A stretch of DNA of 64,000 nt, taken from Robiginitalea marina. GTDB lineage: Bacteria; Bacteroidota; Bacteroidia; Flavobacteriales; Flavobacteriaceae. A program made the translations under genes and the position numbers. The notes beneath the pieces are model-generated. The model was not told the DNA's origin. It made no database searches and worked only from the letters and a program-made list of their open reading frames with translations. Shown here in pieces: positions 14,942-26,985 of the stretch; position 1 is the first letter of the stretch, and every line of letters begins with the position of its first letter. The stretch lies in the NCBI RefSeq assembly GCF_024006985.1, contig NZ_JAMXIB010000002.1:186001-250000 (forward strand). The letters run 5' to 3'.

Positions 14942-15099
14942 GGGCGGCACAATTCCAGGCAACCCAACTTAGGGCTGAAAAAACAGCAGTTAAAAGTTCC
15001 CGCCAACCAGGCTTCGATCGCATCCAGCAGAAGGAATCCCAAAAAAGAATTCTGAATCTCGGGGTGAATTTCTACTTTAGGTCACCGATTGCACAAACT

Positions 15100-16350
15100 A
15101 TGGGAAAAAAAATCGTCGTGGTGGGCGGGGGCATTATGGGGCTCAGCTGTGCCTATTACCTGAGTAAAGAGGGGTATCGCGTCCAGGTACTGGACAAATC
15201 AGCGATGGATGCAGGGGCTTCCTACGTAAATGCGGGATACCTCACCCCAAGCCACATCATCCCCCTGGCGTCGCCGGGGATGATGGCCAAAGGGATTAAG
15301 TGGATGTTCAACAGCAGCAGCCCTTTTTACCTTAAGCCCAGGGCCGACCTGGAATTCCTGAAATGGGCCTGGTACTTCCACAGGTCCTCCACCTCAGGGA
15401 AGGTGGAACACTCCATCCCGATCATTGCAAAAATCAATGTCCTGAGCAAGCAGCTTTATCAGGAAATGCACGACAGCGGTGACCTGGGCGATTTCCAGCT
15501 GGAAAAAAAGGGGCTGCTCATGCTCTTCAAATCCAGAAAAGCCGGACTGCAGGAGCTGGAGGTCATGAAGCGGGTACAGGACCTCGGCCTGGAAGCACGG
15601 GAACTGACCCCCGGCGAGCTTTCGGCCATGCAGCCCGGGCTCAGCCCTGACATCGAAGGGGCCATCCACTACCTTTGCGATGCCCATACCACCCCTAACC
15701 AGGTTATGGAAAAGATGAAGTCTTACCTCCTGGCCCAGGGGGTAGAAATCCATACCGGGACGGAAGTAACCGGTTTTTCCGGCACCGGGGACACCCTTTC
15801 GGGGGTAAAGACTTCGGTGGGCGACTTCCCCGCCGATGAAGTGGTCCTTGCCTCCGGTTCCTGGAGCCCAAAATTGGTCCGCAGCCTCGGGCTGAAACTT
15901 TCGCTCCAGGCCGGGAAAGGCTATCGGATTGACATGCATCGCCCTACCCCGGTGCAGTACCCGGCCATCCTGATGGAGGCGAAAGTAGCTGTGACCCCTA
16001 TGGAAGGGTTTACCCGCTTTGCAGGGACCATGGAGTTGTCGGGCGTGAACCACAATATCCTTAAAAACCGGGTTGCGGCCATTGCTGCGATGGGCAGCGA
16101 CTATTACCCCGGGCTCGACTTTACCCCTGCAGAACTGGAAGGAGCTGCCTGCGGGCTCAGGCCGGTTACCCCTGATGGCCTCCCCTACATCGGTCGGGTC
16201 AGGCCCTGGAAAAACCTGTGCGTGGCCACGGGTCACGCCATGATGGGATGGAGCCTGGGGCCCGCTACCGGAAAGCTGGTTACTGAAATCATTGCCGGAC
16301 GACCGACCTCCATGCGGCTGGACGGCCTGGGACCGGACCGCCGTTTTTGA
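15100..16350 (+). CDS. FAD-dependent D-amino-acid dehydrogenase-like oxidoreductase
   Basis: A 416-residue member of the DAO/DadA family. The N-terminus has the dinucleotide-binding pattern VVVGGGIMGLSCAYYLSKEG (residues 5-24) followed by the acidic end of strand two (VLDKS). The C-terminus carries the second FAD contact (CGLRPVTPDGLPYIG, then ATGHAMMGWSLGPATGKLV). Family members oxidise D-amino acids, glycine, sarcosine or hydroxyproline; the substrate is not readable here. I start at ATG 15100, because an open frame reaching 135 codons further upstream runs through the hairpin repeats and lacks any domain. It stands alone; the MerR gene follows after 148 bp. Confidence 0.88.
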   Translation: MGKKIVVVGGGIMGLSCAYYLSKEGYRVQVLDKSAMDAGASYVNAGYLTPSHIIPLASPGMMAKGIKWMFNSSSPFYLKPRADLEFLKWAWYFHRSSTSGKVEHSIPIIAKINVLSKQLYQEMHDSGDLGDFQLEKKGLLMLFKSRKAGLQELEVMKRVQDLGLEARELTPGELSAMQPGLSPDIEGAIHYLCDAHTTPNQVMEKMKSYLLAQGVEIHTGTEVTGFSGTGDTLSGVKTSVGDFPADEVVLASGSWSPKLVRSLGLKLSLQAGKGYRIDMHRPTPVQYPAILMEAKVAVTPMEGFTRFAGTMELSGVNHNILKNRVAAIAAMGSDYYPGLDFTPAELEGAACGLRPVTPDGLPYIGRVRPWKNLCVATGHAMMGWSLGPATGKLVTEIIAGRPTSMRLDGLGPDRRF

Positions 16351-16469
16351 CCCGGGAACCCCTGTCCAGACCTGTCGGGGGAAGCCGGGACGAACCTTCC
16401 AATATCAACAAAATCGGCTGGAAGGGGGAATTTTAACGAGAAGTAAAGAGTATTTGTGGGTAAAATTGA

Positions 16470-16477
16470 TACTTTTG
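16470..16477 (+). promoter_or_regulatory. -7 box of the CarH-like regulator gene
   Basis: TACTTTTG matches TAnnTTTG perfectly and lies 21 bp before the MerR-family start. The AT-rich stretch around it would be the place for a self-binding operator, but I see no clear dyad. Confidence 0.5.
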
Positions 16478-16498
16478 TTTAAGCTTTATTTTTAAACA

Positions 16499-17398
16499 AT
16501 GAACAGCGTAAAAAAATCCTTTGGAATTCGGGACCTGGAAAACCTCAGTGGCATTAAGGCGCATACCATACGGATCTGGGAAAAACGCTATGGGTTGCTG
16601 AACCCCGAACGGACTGAGACCAATATCCGTACCTACAGCCTTCAAAGCCTTCAGAAATTGTTGAATATTACCCTGTTGTATAACAATGGGGTCAAGATTT
16701 CCAAAATAGCGGAAATCCCGGAAGCGGAAATCAACCAGCGGGTCAGGGAAATCGTGGCGCAGAACAGCGTGAAGAGCCACGCGATCAATGCCTTCAAGCT
16801 TTCGATGATCAATTTTGACCTCTCGCTTTTCCAAAAAACATACTCAGGCCTGTTGGCGGAAAAATCGTTCCGCGAGATCTTCTGGGAAGTGTTCATGCCC
16901 CTGCTCCACGAGCTTGGGCTGCTATGGCAGTCCGAAACCATTGGCCCGGCCCATGAGCATTTTATAACCCACCTGATTAAACAAAAAATCTACACAAGCA
17001 CGGAAAAAATACAGTCGCTTGAGCCCACACGCCACGACAAGGTGTTTATCCTTTTCCTGCCGGAAAACGAAATCCATGAAATCGGGTTGTTGTTCCTGAA
17101 TTACGAACTGCTGCTCAGGGGGTTCAAGACGATTTACCTCGGGCAAACAATCCCTCTGGAGAGCCTGGTGGACCTTAAGAAGTACTATTCTGACCCTTAT
17201 TTTGTCTCCTATTTCACGGTAACCCCTACAAAGGACGATTTGGATTCCTACCTTGCGGACTTCCAGGAACGCCTGGCCTCGGAATTCCCCGGCAAACTGC
17301 TCATACTCGGCAGGCAAACCGAACACCTTTCCAAGGAGAAATTACCGGAACAGATACAAATTTTCCATTCCATAGAACAGCTCTTAAATACCCTCTGA
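16499..17398 (+). CDS. MerR-family regulator with B12-binding domain, CarH/LitR-like
   Basis: A 299-residue protein. Residues 8-75 are a MerR winged helix (TIRIWEKRYGLLNPERTETNIR). Residues about 95-170 fit the four-helix bundle of CarH/LitR photoreceptors, including W143-x9-E153-H154, the motif that caps adenosylcobalamin. Residues about 181-295 are a Rossmann-like B12 domain with E191-x-H193-x-x-G196, where H193 would be the lower axial ligand. In known CarH proteins, AdoB12-bound tetramers repress carotenoid genes in the dark and light releases them. The residue after W143 is Gln; Thermus CarH has His there, which ligates cobalt after illumination. crtI follows 20 bp downstream, supporting control of the carotenoid operon. 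Confidence 0.85.
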   Translation: MNSVKKSFGIRDLENLSGIKAHTIRIWEKRYGLLNPERTETNIRTYSLQSLQKLLNITLLYNNGVKISKIAEIPEAEINQRVREIVAQNSVKSHAINAFKLSMINFDLSLFQKTYSGLLAEKSFREIFWEVFMPLLHELGLLWQSETIGPAHEHFITHLIKQKIYTSTEKIQSLEPTRHDKVFILFLPENEIHEIGLLFLNYELLLRGFKTIYLGQTIPLESLVDLKKYYSDPYFVSYFTVTPTKDDLDSYLADFQERLASEFPGKLLILGRQTEHLSKEKLPEQIQIFHSIEQLLNTL

Positions 17399-17418
17399 GG
17401 GTGGCGCCGAAAGGTATC

Positions 17419-18882
17419 ATGAAGAAAAAAGTTGCAATAATCGGGTCCGGTTTCGCAGGCCTTTCAGCTGCCAGCTACCTGGCAAAGGGGGGGCTCGAGG
17501 TGACGGTGTATGAAAAGAACGAACAGGTCGGGGGCCGCGCTTCGCAACTGATTAGGGATGGCTTCACCTTCGATATGGGCCCGAGCTGGTACTGGATGCC
17601 TGATATTTTCGAAAAATTCTTCGGCGATTTCGGGAAATCCGCATCCGACTATTACGAGCTGGAGCGGTTGTCGCCTGCCTACCGGATCTTTTTCGAAGAC
17701 CAGGTCGTGACTATAGGGGATTCCATGGAACAAATCTGCGAGGAATTTGAACGCATTGAGGCAGGCAGCTCCGTCCCCCTGAAAAAATTCATCGCCAAAG
17801 CGGAAAAAAATTACGACATCGCCATTAACAAAATGGTGTATAAGCCGGGGAAATCGCCCATGGAACTGGTTTCGCCGGAAACCATCCGGCGGGTCGGGCA
17901 ATTCTTCAGCACCATCAGCCGCGATGTGCGACGGGACTTTAAAAATCCGAAACTCATATCCATCCTGGAATTCCCGGTATTGTTCCTGGGGGCCAAACCC
18001 TCCAAAACGCCTTCCTTTTACAGCTTTATGAATTATGCAGACTTCGGGCTGGGGACCTGGCATCCCAAAGGGGGCATGTACCGCATCGTGGAAGGGATGC
18101 ACGACCTGGCTACCTCCCTGGGCGTATCCTTCAGGACCTCCGCCCCGGTAGAGGAAATTTTGCTGGAAAATGGGAAAGCCACAGGAATCCGGGCGGCCGG
18201 AGAAGCCATACGGGCCGATATCGTGCTGAGCGGGGCAGATTACCACCACTCCGAAACCCTCCTGCCCCCGGAGTACCGCCAGTATTCCGAGAAATACTGG
18301 GCTTCGCGCACCTTTGCCCCCTCTTCCCTCCTGTTTTATGTGGGCTTCGACAAAAAGCTGGATGGGGTGGGCCACCACAACCTCTTTTTCGATACGGATT
18401 TTGAGCGGCATGCCCGGGAGATCTACGATACGCCCAGCTGGCCGGAAGACCCGCTTTTTTATGCGAATTTCCCCTCTGTTTCCGACCCGGAAATGGCTCC
18501 GGAAGGGAAGGAAGCCGGGTTTTTCCTGATGCCCCTGGCTCCCGGAATCGAAGACAACCAGCAGCTGCGGGACTCCTATTTCGACCTGATCATCGGCAGG
18601 CTGGAGAAACGCACAGGCCAGGACGTGCGCAGTGCGATCCGCTTCAGGGAAGATTTCTGCGTCCGTGATTTCATTGAACGCTATAACTCTTATAAGGGAA
18701 ATGCCTATGGTATGGCCAATACACTCCTGCAAACCGCTTTCCTCAGGCCCGGACTGGAGAGCAAAAAAGTAAAAAACCTTTATTTTACGGGGCAACTGAC
18801 CGTGCCCGGCCCGGGGGTCCCCCCCTCGCTGATCTCGGGAAAACTTGTGGCAGAACTGATCCTTCAACAAAACCCCAACTGA
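17419..18882 (+). CDS. crtI: Phytoene desaturase
   Basis: About 487 residues. The N-terminal FAD site is VAIIGSGFAGLSAASYLAKG with the downstream GGRA motif and DMGPSWYWMPDIF. The C-terminus has the family's second FAD motif (LYFTGQLTVPGPGVPPSLISGK). CrtI turns phytoene into lycopene in steps at the membrane. I start at ATG 17419; a GTG at 17401, six codons earlier, is the alternative. It opens the run crtI-crtB-crtZ-crtD-cruF and directly follows the CarH-like regulator (20 bp). It is paralogous to the desaturase at 20189; this one is the better match to the phytoene-type enzymes by order and neighbours. Confidence 0.92.
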   Translation: MKKKVAIIGSGFAGLSAASYLAKGGLEVTVYEKNEQVGGRASQLIRDGFTFDMGPSWYWMPDIFEKFFGDFGKSASDYYELERLSPAYRIFFEDQVVTIGDSMEQICEEFERIEAGSSVPLKKFIAKAEKNYDIAINKMVYKPGKSPMELVSPETIRRVGQFFSTISRDVRRDFKNPKLISILEFPVLFLGAKPSKTPSFYSFMNYADFGLGTWHPKGGMYRIVEGMHDLATSLGVSFRTSAPVEEILLENGKATGIRAAGEAIRADIVLSGADYHHSETLLPPEYRQYSEKYWASRTFAPSSLLFYVGFDKKLDGVGHHNLFFDTDFERHAREIYDTPSWPEDPLFYANFPSVSDPEMAPEGKEAGFFLMPLAPGIEDNQQLRDSYFDLIIGRLEKRTGQDVRSAIRFREDFCVRDFIERYNSYKGNAYGMANTLLQTAFLRPGLESKKVKNLYFTGQLTVPGPGVPPSLISGKLVAELILQQNPN

Positions 18883-18890
18883 TAACCTCC

Positions 18891-19730
18891 ATGAAAGCCC
18901 TCTTCGATTCGGTCTCTTACCGTTGCAGCCAGCTGGTGACCAGGCAGTACAGCACGTCGTTTTCCCTTGCCACCAGGATGCTGGCCGGGAGCATCCGGCA
19001 GGACATTTACAATATTTACGGGTTTGTGCGTTTTGCAGACGAAATTGTGGATTCTTTCCACGATTATGAAAAGGAGGACCTCCTGGACCGCTTTGAAGAT
19101 GACCTGGAACATGCCCTTACGCATCACATCAGCCTGAATCCCATCCTGAATTCCTTCCAGCAAACCTATCATCGTTATGCCATCCCCCACCATTTGGTGG
19201 CCGCCTTCATGAAGAGTATGCGGATGGACCTCCACAAAAAGGAGTATCGGACCGAGGAGGAATACCGGGAATACATCTATGGGTCTGCAGATGTGGTGGG
19301 CCTGATGTGCCTTTGCGTCTTTGTCAATGGTGACCGGGAGCGGTATGAACAGCTTAAGGAATCGGCCATGGCCCTGGGCTCGGCCTTCCAGAAAGTCAAT
19401 TTTCTCAGGGACCTCAAAGCTGATTACGACGGCCTGGAACGGACCTATTTCCCGAATACCAACCTGCTCGAACTCGACGAGATCTCCAAGGCGAAGATCG
19501 TGGCGGAAATCGAGGAAGATTTCAGAAAAGGGTATGAGGGAATCCTGGAACTTCCCGGCGAATCGAAATTCGGGGTGTATATGGCCTACCGGTATTACAC
19601 CAAGCTACTGAACAAACTCCGCAGGTTACCCTCGGTGGAAATCAGGAATTCCAGGGTCAGGGTGCCCAATTACCAGAAAGTTGGGCTGTTAGCGCGGTCT
19701 TATGTGCGATATCGCTTAAATTTGGTCTGA
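18891..19730 (+). CDS. crtB: Phytoene synthase
   Basis: A 279-residue enzyme that condenses two geranylgeranyl diphosphates into phytoene, the first committed carotenoid step. The two magnesium-binding acidic motifs are present: D50-E-I-V-D54 and a second one in NFLRDLKADYDGLERTYFP. The start ATG lies 8 bp after the crtI stop, and crtZ follows after 3 bp, so the operon is tight. No geranylgeranyl diphosphate synthase (crtE) is in the window, so the substrate comes from a gene elsewhere. Confidence 0.95.
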   Translation: MKALFDSVSYRCSQLVTRQYSTSFSLATRMLAGSIRQDIYNIYGFVRFADEIVDSFHDYEKEDLLDRFEDDLEHALTHHISLNPILNSFQQTYHRYAIPHHLVAAFMKSMRMDLHKKEYRTEEEYREYIYGSADVVGLMCLCVFVNGDRERYEQLKESAMALGSAFQKVNFLRDLKADYDGLERTYFPNTNLLELDEISKAKIVAEIEEDFRKGYEGILELPGESKFGVYMAYRYYTKLLNKLRRLPSVEIRNSRVRVPNYQKVGLLARSYVRYRLNLV

Positions 19731-19733
19731 GAT

Positions 19734-22314
<2,581 letters not shown>

Positions 22315-23018
22315 AGGCCTGCAGGCCGGGGATATCGCGCCAGCTGCCTTCAATCCGGTAGGGCTGGAAGCGCGCAAAGAGCTCTTCCCGATACCATCCC
22401 AATTCCCGGGTCCGCTTTATGGCTTCGAGGTGGGCCGGGGTACCATACGCGTACTCCTGCATGCTGCGAAGGTCATCCCACAGGCTGAATGTCGCCATGT
22501 CGACCAGGGGGGTTTCCCCGATCCCCTTGGTGTAAACCAGCCCTTTGCCATGCCTGAGCGGGTCCTGGGCCCTGGGCACGAAATTCCAGAAATTCCAGAG
22601 ATGCTTTTTTCGGATGGAAGCCCGTGTGAGCACAGCCAGGGCCTGGATGCCAGCCAAAGGCTCCGCACCGTCTCCAAAGGGGTTCCGGCCGTCCCATAGC
22701 CCAACGGACCGAAGGGGATGCAGATATATCCGAAGGTTTTCATCGCACCGTTCCCGGAAGGCCTGCATCCCGGGGTGGCGGTCAAAAAAATCCGCTGCCA
22801 GGGCTTCCGATTCCCAAACCTGCAAAAGGCCATAGACCGACCAGTCAGGACGCGTGCTGAAACCCTGCCTTCCCGTTCCCAGGAGCTTGTAAAAGGTCAC
22901 CCCCCGTACCCCACGCAGGCTGCGGTGGGCGAGCCCCATCTGCGAAAGGGCCCAGAATTTTGCACTAAAACCCCGGTACCGGAACAGGTTCAAGGTAGTT
23001 ACTGCCTCCATCCCGGGT

Positions 23019-23582
23019 TTATTGTGCTTCGAGTAACTGATCAAGGAGTTTCCGCACCCTGTCGGTATCCCAGTCGGCCATGCCGTCCTGGTCCACCACC
23101 ACATAACCCTTGCGGTCGATCAGGTATGACCGCGGCGGTTCAGAGGGGTCCACAGGGCTTTCCGTGCCCAGGATCAGGTAGGTTACCGGAAAGGTAAACT
23201 CGTGCTCCTCCATGAAGGCCTCTACAGGTTCCCGCTCTTCATCGGTAATCAGGTAAAAATCGACCCGGTCCCCATAGGCCTCGTACAGGCGCTGCAGGGA
23301 TTTCAATTCCGGGAGGCAGGGAAGCCTCCAGGAGGCCCAGAAGTCGATCAGCACCACCTTGCCTTCTGAACGCCTGAAATTGAAAAAATCCCAGTTTTCA
23401 TCCTTCAGTTCCCAGTCGTAGGAAGTGATGCGTTTCCTTTGGGAGGCTTCCACCACATCAGGGCTGAAGGAAAACAACTGCATCAGGCCAACTTTACCGT
23501 AATACCCAAGGGGGGTTACGAAAAATGCAAGGACGAACAGGATAAGCAGGATGTTGAAAAGGGTTTTTTTCTGGATTTTCAT
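23019..23582 (-). CDS. TlpA-like thioredoxin-fold protein with degenerate active site
   Basis: A 187-residue protein with an N-terminal membrane anchor (about residues 9-29) and a periplasmic thioredoxin/TlpA domain. Where family members have WCxxC, this one has W-R-L-P-C (WASWRLPCLPE): the first, nucleophilic cysteine is an arginine (AGG), two base changes away from a Cys codon, so a simple base error is unlikely. It therefore cannot do normal dithiol exchange and may act as a binding protein or through a single thiol. The gene lies between the aconitase terminator and the crtA-like gene, with which it probably forms a two-gene operon. Confidence 0.82.
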   Translation of the reverse strand: MKIQKKTLFNILLILFVLAFFVTPLGYYGKVGLMQLFSFSPDVVEASQRKRITSYDWELKDENWDFFNFRRSEGKVVLIDFWASWRLPCLPELKSLQRLYEAYGDRVDFYLITDEEREPVEAFMEEHEFTFPVTYLILGTESPVDPSEPPRSYLIDRKGYVVVDQDGMADWDTDRVRKLLDQLLEAQ

Positions 23583-23601
23583 CAGGGTTCGGGTACAGGC
23601 T

Positions 23602-23629
23602 AAAAAAAGCCCCTGTTTCCAGGGGCCTT
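23602..23629 (-). terminator. Terminator after aconitase
   Basis: Read on the minus strand, GCCCCTG-type arms (CCCCTG at the left, CAGGGG at the right) close a GAAA tetraloop and are followed by seven T. It lies 15 bp after the aconitase stop and separates it from the TlpA-like gene. Confidence 0.8.
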
Positions 23630-23643
23630 AATACAATGCAGGA

Positions 23644-25914
23644 TCAGGCATTTTCCTTTTTGATCAGGTTCAGGGCAGAACCTTCGCGAAACCACTGGAT
23701 CTGGGTATCGTTATAGGAATGGTTCGCCATGATGGTATCCTTGCTGCCGTCGGAGTGAACCACCTCTATGGTAAGGGGCCGGTCCGGGGCAAAAGAATCA
23801 ATATCCAGGAAATTGAAGGTATCATCTTCCCTGATCAGGTCGTAGTCCTCTTCCCTGGCAAAGGTAAGCGCCAACATCCCCTGCTTTTTGAGGTTAGTTT
23901 CGTGGATGCGGGCAAATGATTTCACCAGTACGGCCGCTACGCCCAGGTGGCGGGGTTGCATGGCCGCGTGCTCCCTGGAAGAGCCCTCCCCGTAGTTGTG
24001 GTCACCCACCACCAGGGTACGGATCCCGGCCTTCTTGTAGGCCCTTTGGGTATCGGGGACTCCCCCGTATTCGCCCGTGAGCTGGTTTTTCACGAAATTC
24101 GTCTTCTTGTTGAAGGCATTTACGGCACCTATCAGGGTGTTGTTGGCAATGTTGTCGAGGTGGCCGCGGAACCGGAGCCAGGGCCCGGCCATGGAAATAT
24201 GGTCTGTGGTACATTTGCCATAGGCCTTGATCAGCAACCTCATCCCAAGAAGGCTTTCGGGGCGGATCGGCTCAAAGGGGTCCAGCAGCTGCAACCTTTC
24301 GGAATCTGGGGCGACCTTAACCTCCACGCTGCTGCCGTCTTCTTTGGGGGCCACATAACCTGCGTCTTCTACGGCAAACCCTTCCGGGGGGAGTTCATAG
24401 CCCCTTGGCTCATCGAGCTTCACCTCTTCCCCATCCTCGTTGATAAGGGTGTCTGTTATGGGGTTGAAATCGAGCCGCCCGGCAATGGCAATGGCTGTCA
24501 CCAATTCAGGCGACCCCACGAAGGCCAGGGTATTGGGGTTCCCGTCGGCCCGTTTGGCAAAGTTCCGGTTGAAGGAATGCACAATAGTGTTCCTGGGGCC
24601 GGTGGAGGCGTTGTCGCCATAGCGGTCCCACATCCCGATGCAGGGGCCGCAGGCATTGGCAAATACCGTAGCCCCGATATGGTTGAAGGTGTCGATAAAC
24701 CCATCGCGTTCGATGGTATAACGCACCTGTTCGGATCCGGGCGTAATGGTGAAATTGGCTTTGGTCTTCAGCTTCTTATCAGCCACTTGTTTGGCCAGGG
24801 AAGCTGCCCTGGAAATGTCTTCGTAGGAGGAGTTCGTACATGACCCGATCAGGCCGTATTCCACCCGCAGGGGCCAGTCGTTCTCACGGGCAGCCTCCCG
24901 CATTTTTGAAATGGGGGTGGCCAGGTCCGGGGTAAAGGGGCCGTTCAGGTGGGGCTCCAGGGTGCTCAGGTCTATCTCGATCAGCTGGTCGAAATAGGCT
25001 TCCGGGTTGGCGTAGGCCTCCGGGTCCGCGGTCAGGTAAGGGGCGATTTTCCGGGCCTCATCGGCCACATCCGCACGGCCTGTGGCCCTGAGGTAGCGGT
25101 CCATGGAATCGTCGTATCCAAAGGTGGAGGTGGTGGCCCCTACCTCGGCGCCCATATTGCAGATGGTGCCCTTACCTGTGCAGGACATGGAGGTGGCCCC
25201 TTCCCCAAAATATTCAATAATGGCGCCCGTTCCCCCTTTTACGGTCAGGATATCGGCTACCTTCAGGATGACGTCTTTGGGGGCAGTCCACCCGCTGAGC
25301 TTTCCTGTAAGCCGGACCCCAATCAGTTTGGGGAATTTAAGTTCCCAGGCCATGCCGGCCATGACGTCCACCGCATCGGCACCGCCGACCCCGATGGCCA
25401 CCATCCCGAGGCCCCCGGCATTCACCGTATGGGAATCGGTCCCGATCATCATCCCGCCGGGGAAGGCGTAATTCTCAAGCACCACCTGATGGATAATCCC
25501 TGCCCCGGGCTTCCAGAAACCGATGCCATATTTGTTGGAAACAGATTCCAGGAAATCAAAAACCTCGTTGCTGGTCTGGTTGGCGCGTTTAAGGTCCGCT
25601 TCGGCCCCAACTTTGGCCTGGATCAGGTGGTCGCAGTGCACGGTGGTGGGCACAGCAACGGTCGGCTTGCCTGCATGCATGAACTGCAGCAGGGCCATCT
25701 GGGCGGTGGCATCCTGGCAGGCGACCCGGTCGGGTGCGAAGTCCACGTAATCCCTGCCCCGGGCGTATACCTTTTCAGGCATGCCGTCCCACAGGTGGGA
25801 ATACAGTATTTTCTCTGCCAGTGTAAGCGGCCTGCCAACCAGTTCCCGGGCTTTGTCGACACGTCCGGGGATATTGGCATAGACCTTTTTGATCATGTCT
25901 ATATCAAATGCCAT
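23644..25914 (-). CDS. acn: Aconitate hydratase, mitochondrial-type
   Basis: A 756-residue [4Fe-4S] aconitase that interconverts citrate and isocitrate in the TCA cycle. The three cluster cysteines lie in the family contexts: [12 protein letters not shown] and the pair in [11 protein letters not shown]. The C-terminal swivel domain has the motif [14 protein letters not shown]. Length and order match the mitochondrial-type AcnA common in Bacteroidota rather than AcnB. It is monocistronic by appearance: a terminator follows and 116 bp separate its start from the MoxR stop upstream. Confidence 0.97.
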   Translation of the reverse strand: MAFDIDMIKKVYANIPGRVDKARELVGRPLTLAEKILYSHLWDGMPEKVYARGRDYVDFAPDRVACQDATAQMALLQFMHAGKPTVAVPTTVHCDHLIQAKVGAEADLKRANQTSNEVFDFLESVSNKYGIGFWKPGAGIIHQVVLENYAFPGGMMIGTDSHTVNAGGLGMVAIGVGGADAVDVMAGMAWELKFPKLIGVRLTGKLSGWTAPKDVILKVADILTVKGGTGAIIEYFGEGATSMSCTGKGTICNMGAEVGATTSTFGYDDSMDRYLRATGRADVADEARKIAPYLTADPEAYANPEAYFDQLIEIDLSTLEPHLNGPFTPDLATPISKMREAARENDWPLRVEYGLIGSCTNSSYEDISRAASLAKQVADKKLKTKANFTITPGSEQVRYTIERDGFIDTFNHIGATVFANACGPCIGMWDRYGDNASTGPRNTIVHSFNRNFAKRADGNPNTLAFVGSPELVTAIAIAGRLDFNPITDTLINEDGEEVKLDEPRGYELPPEGFAVEDAGYVAPKEDGSSVEVKVAPDSERLQLLDPFEPIRPESLLGMRLLIKAYGKCTTDHISMAGPWLRFRGHLDNIANNTLIGAVNAFNKKTNFVKNQLTGEYGGVPDTQRAYKKAGIRTLVVGDHNYGEGSSREHAAMQPRHLGVAAVLVKSFARIHETNLKKQGMLALTFAREEDYDLIREDDTFNFLDIDSFAPDRPLTIEVVHSDGSKDTIMANHSYNDTQIQWFREGSALNLIKKENA

Positions 25915-26030
25915 CGTATATTTAGGTTTCTTGGTTTGTTTGCCCCCAAAAGTACTAAAAGGAAAGGGGATTTGAAACTATTTGGAAGCCCGGGTGCCCA
26001 ATTTGCAGCCCTCCTGACGCCCGGCAGCAA

Positions 26031-26984
26031 TCAGAGTAGCTGACGGATGATCTCCTCATCGGTGACCCCCTCTGCCTCTGCCTTGTAATTCTTCAGGATG
26101 CGGTGCCTGAGGATTCCCGGAGCCACCGCCTGAACATCGGCAATGTCAGGAGAAAAACGCCCGTCTACCGCGGCATGTGCCTTGGCGGCCAGGACCAGGT
26201 TCTGCGAAGCCCTGGGGCCTGCACCCCAGTCGAGGTACTGGGTTACCAGTTCAGGGGTTCCTGGCTGGCCGGGCCGGGTCCGCTGCGCCAACCCCACGGC
26301 ATAGCGCACCACATTGTCCGGGACCGGGATCCTTCGGATCAGGTGCTGGACCTCTAGGATTTCCGCTGCCGTAAACAGAGACCTCACCGAGGTTTTCCGG
26401 TCATCCGTGGTGGTTTTTACCACCCTGACCTCTTCTTCCAGGCTGGGGTATTCCAGCCGGATGGCAAACATAAACCGGTCGAGCTGGGCTTCCGGGAGGG
26501 GATAGGTCCCCTCCTGTTCGATCGGGTTCTGCGTGGCCAGCACAAAATAGGGCTCCGGCAGCGAATACTGCTTCCCGGTTATGGTTACGGCCCGCTCCTG
26601 CATGGCTTCCAGGAGTGCGGCCTGTGTTTTGGGCGGGGTCCGGTTGATTTCGTCTGCCAGGATGATATTGGCAAATACGGGCCCCTTCACGAAAACGAAC
26701 TTGCGGTCCTGGTCGAGCACCTCGCTGCCCAAAATATCGCTGGGCATCAGGTCGGGGGTAAACTGAATGCGTTTGAAGTCCAGGCCAAGGGTCCTGGCGA
26801 TGGTATTCACCATTAGGGTCTTGGCCAGCCCCGGCACCCCGATCAACAGGGAATGGCCCCCCGTGTAAATCGACCAGAGCACCTGGTCGACCACCTCATC
26901 CTGCCCTATGATTACCTTCCCAATTTCCTCCTTGAGGGCCCGGTGTTTTTCAACCAGGCGGCCTATCGCTTCTACATCAGACAT
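26031..26984 (-). CDS. MoxR-family AAA+ ATPase
   Basis: A 317-residue AAA+ ATPase with Walker A GVPGLAKT (about residues 47-54), Walker B LADEIN (about 112-117) and sensor motif [20 protein letters not shown]. MoxR proteins act as chaperones that mature metal- or vWA-domain enzymes. Usually a DUF58 and vWA genes follow in the same operon, but here the next gene on the strand is aconitase after 116 bp, so the usual partners are absent. It starts 1 bp after the SurA-like gene ends and is probably co-transcribed with the two isomerase genes upstream. Confidence 0.93.
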   Translation of the reverse strand: MSDVEAIGRLVEKHRALKEEIGKVIIGQDEVVDQVLWSIYTGGHSLLIGVPGLAKTLMVNTIARTLGLDFKRIQFTPDLMPSDILGSEVLDQDRKFVFVKGPVFANIILADEINRTPPKTQAALLEAMQERAVTITGKQYSLPEPYFVLATQNPIEQEGTYPLPEAQLDRFMFAIRLEYPSLEEEVRVVKTTTDDRKTSVRSLFTAAEILEVQHLIRRIPVPDNVVRYAVGLAQRTRPGQPGTPELVTQYLDWGAGPRASQNLVLAAKAHAAVDGRFSPDIADVQAVAPGILRHRILKNYKAEAEGVTDEEIIRQLL

Positions 26985-26985
26985 A

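Larger units (their letters stand above)
14658..15099. other. 442-bp intergenic region with two hairpins and the repeat array
   Basis: Between the tRNA and the FAD oxidoreductase lie two terminator-like hairpins (14668-14696 and 14748-14780), the three-unit hairpin repeat (14803-14941), then about 130 bp with a weak -7 box (TACTTTAG, 15073-15080) 19 bp before the next start. I see no convincing gene in it. Confidence 0.6.

Noticed and set aside
14695-15099. An N-terminal extension of 135 codons for the FAD oxidoreductase
   Set aside because: It runs through the terminator-like hairpin and the 44-bp repeats, has no protein character, and the family starts at the ATG at 15100 with the FAD-binding strand.
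17464-18870. A 468-codon frame antisense to crtI
   Set aside because: High GC makes long antisense frames common here; crtI on the plus strand has all family motifs and the antisense product has none.
23944-24843. Long plus-strand frames inside aconitase
   Set aside because: They are shadows of the aconitase gene on the minus strand, which has all cluster cysteines and full length.
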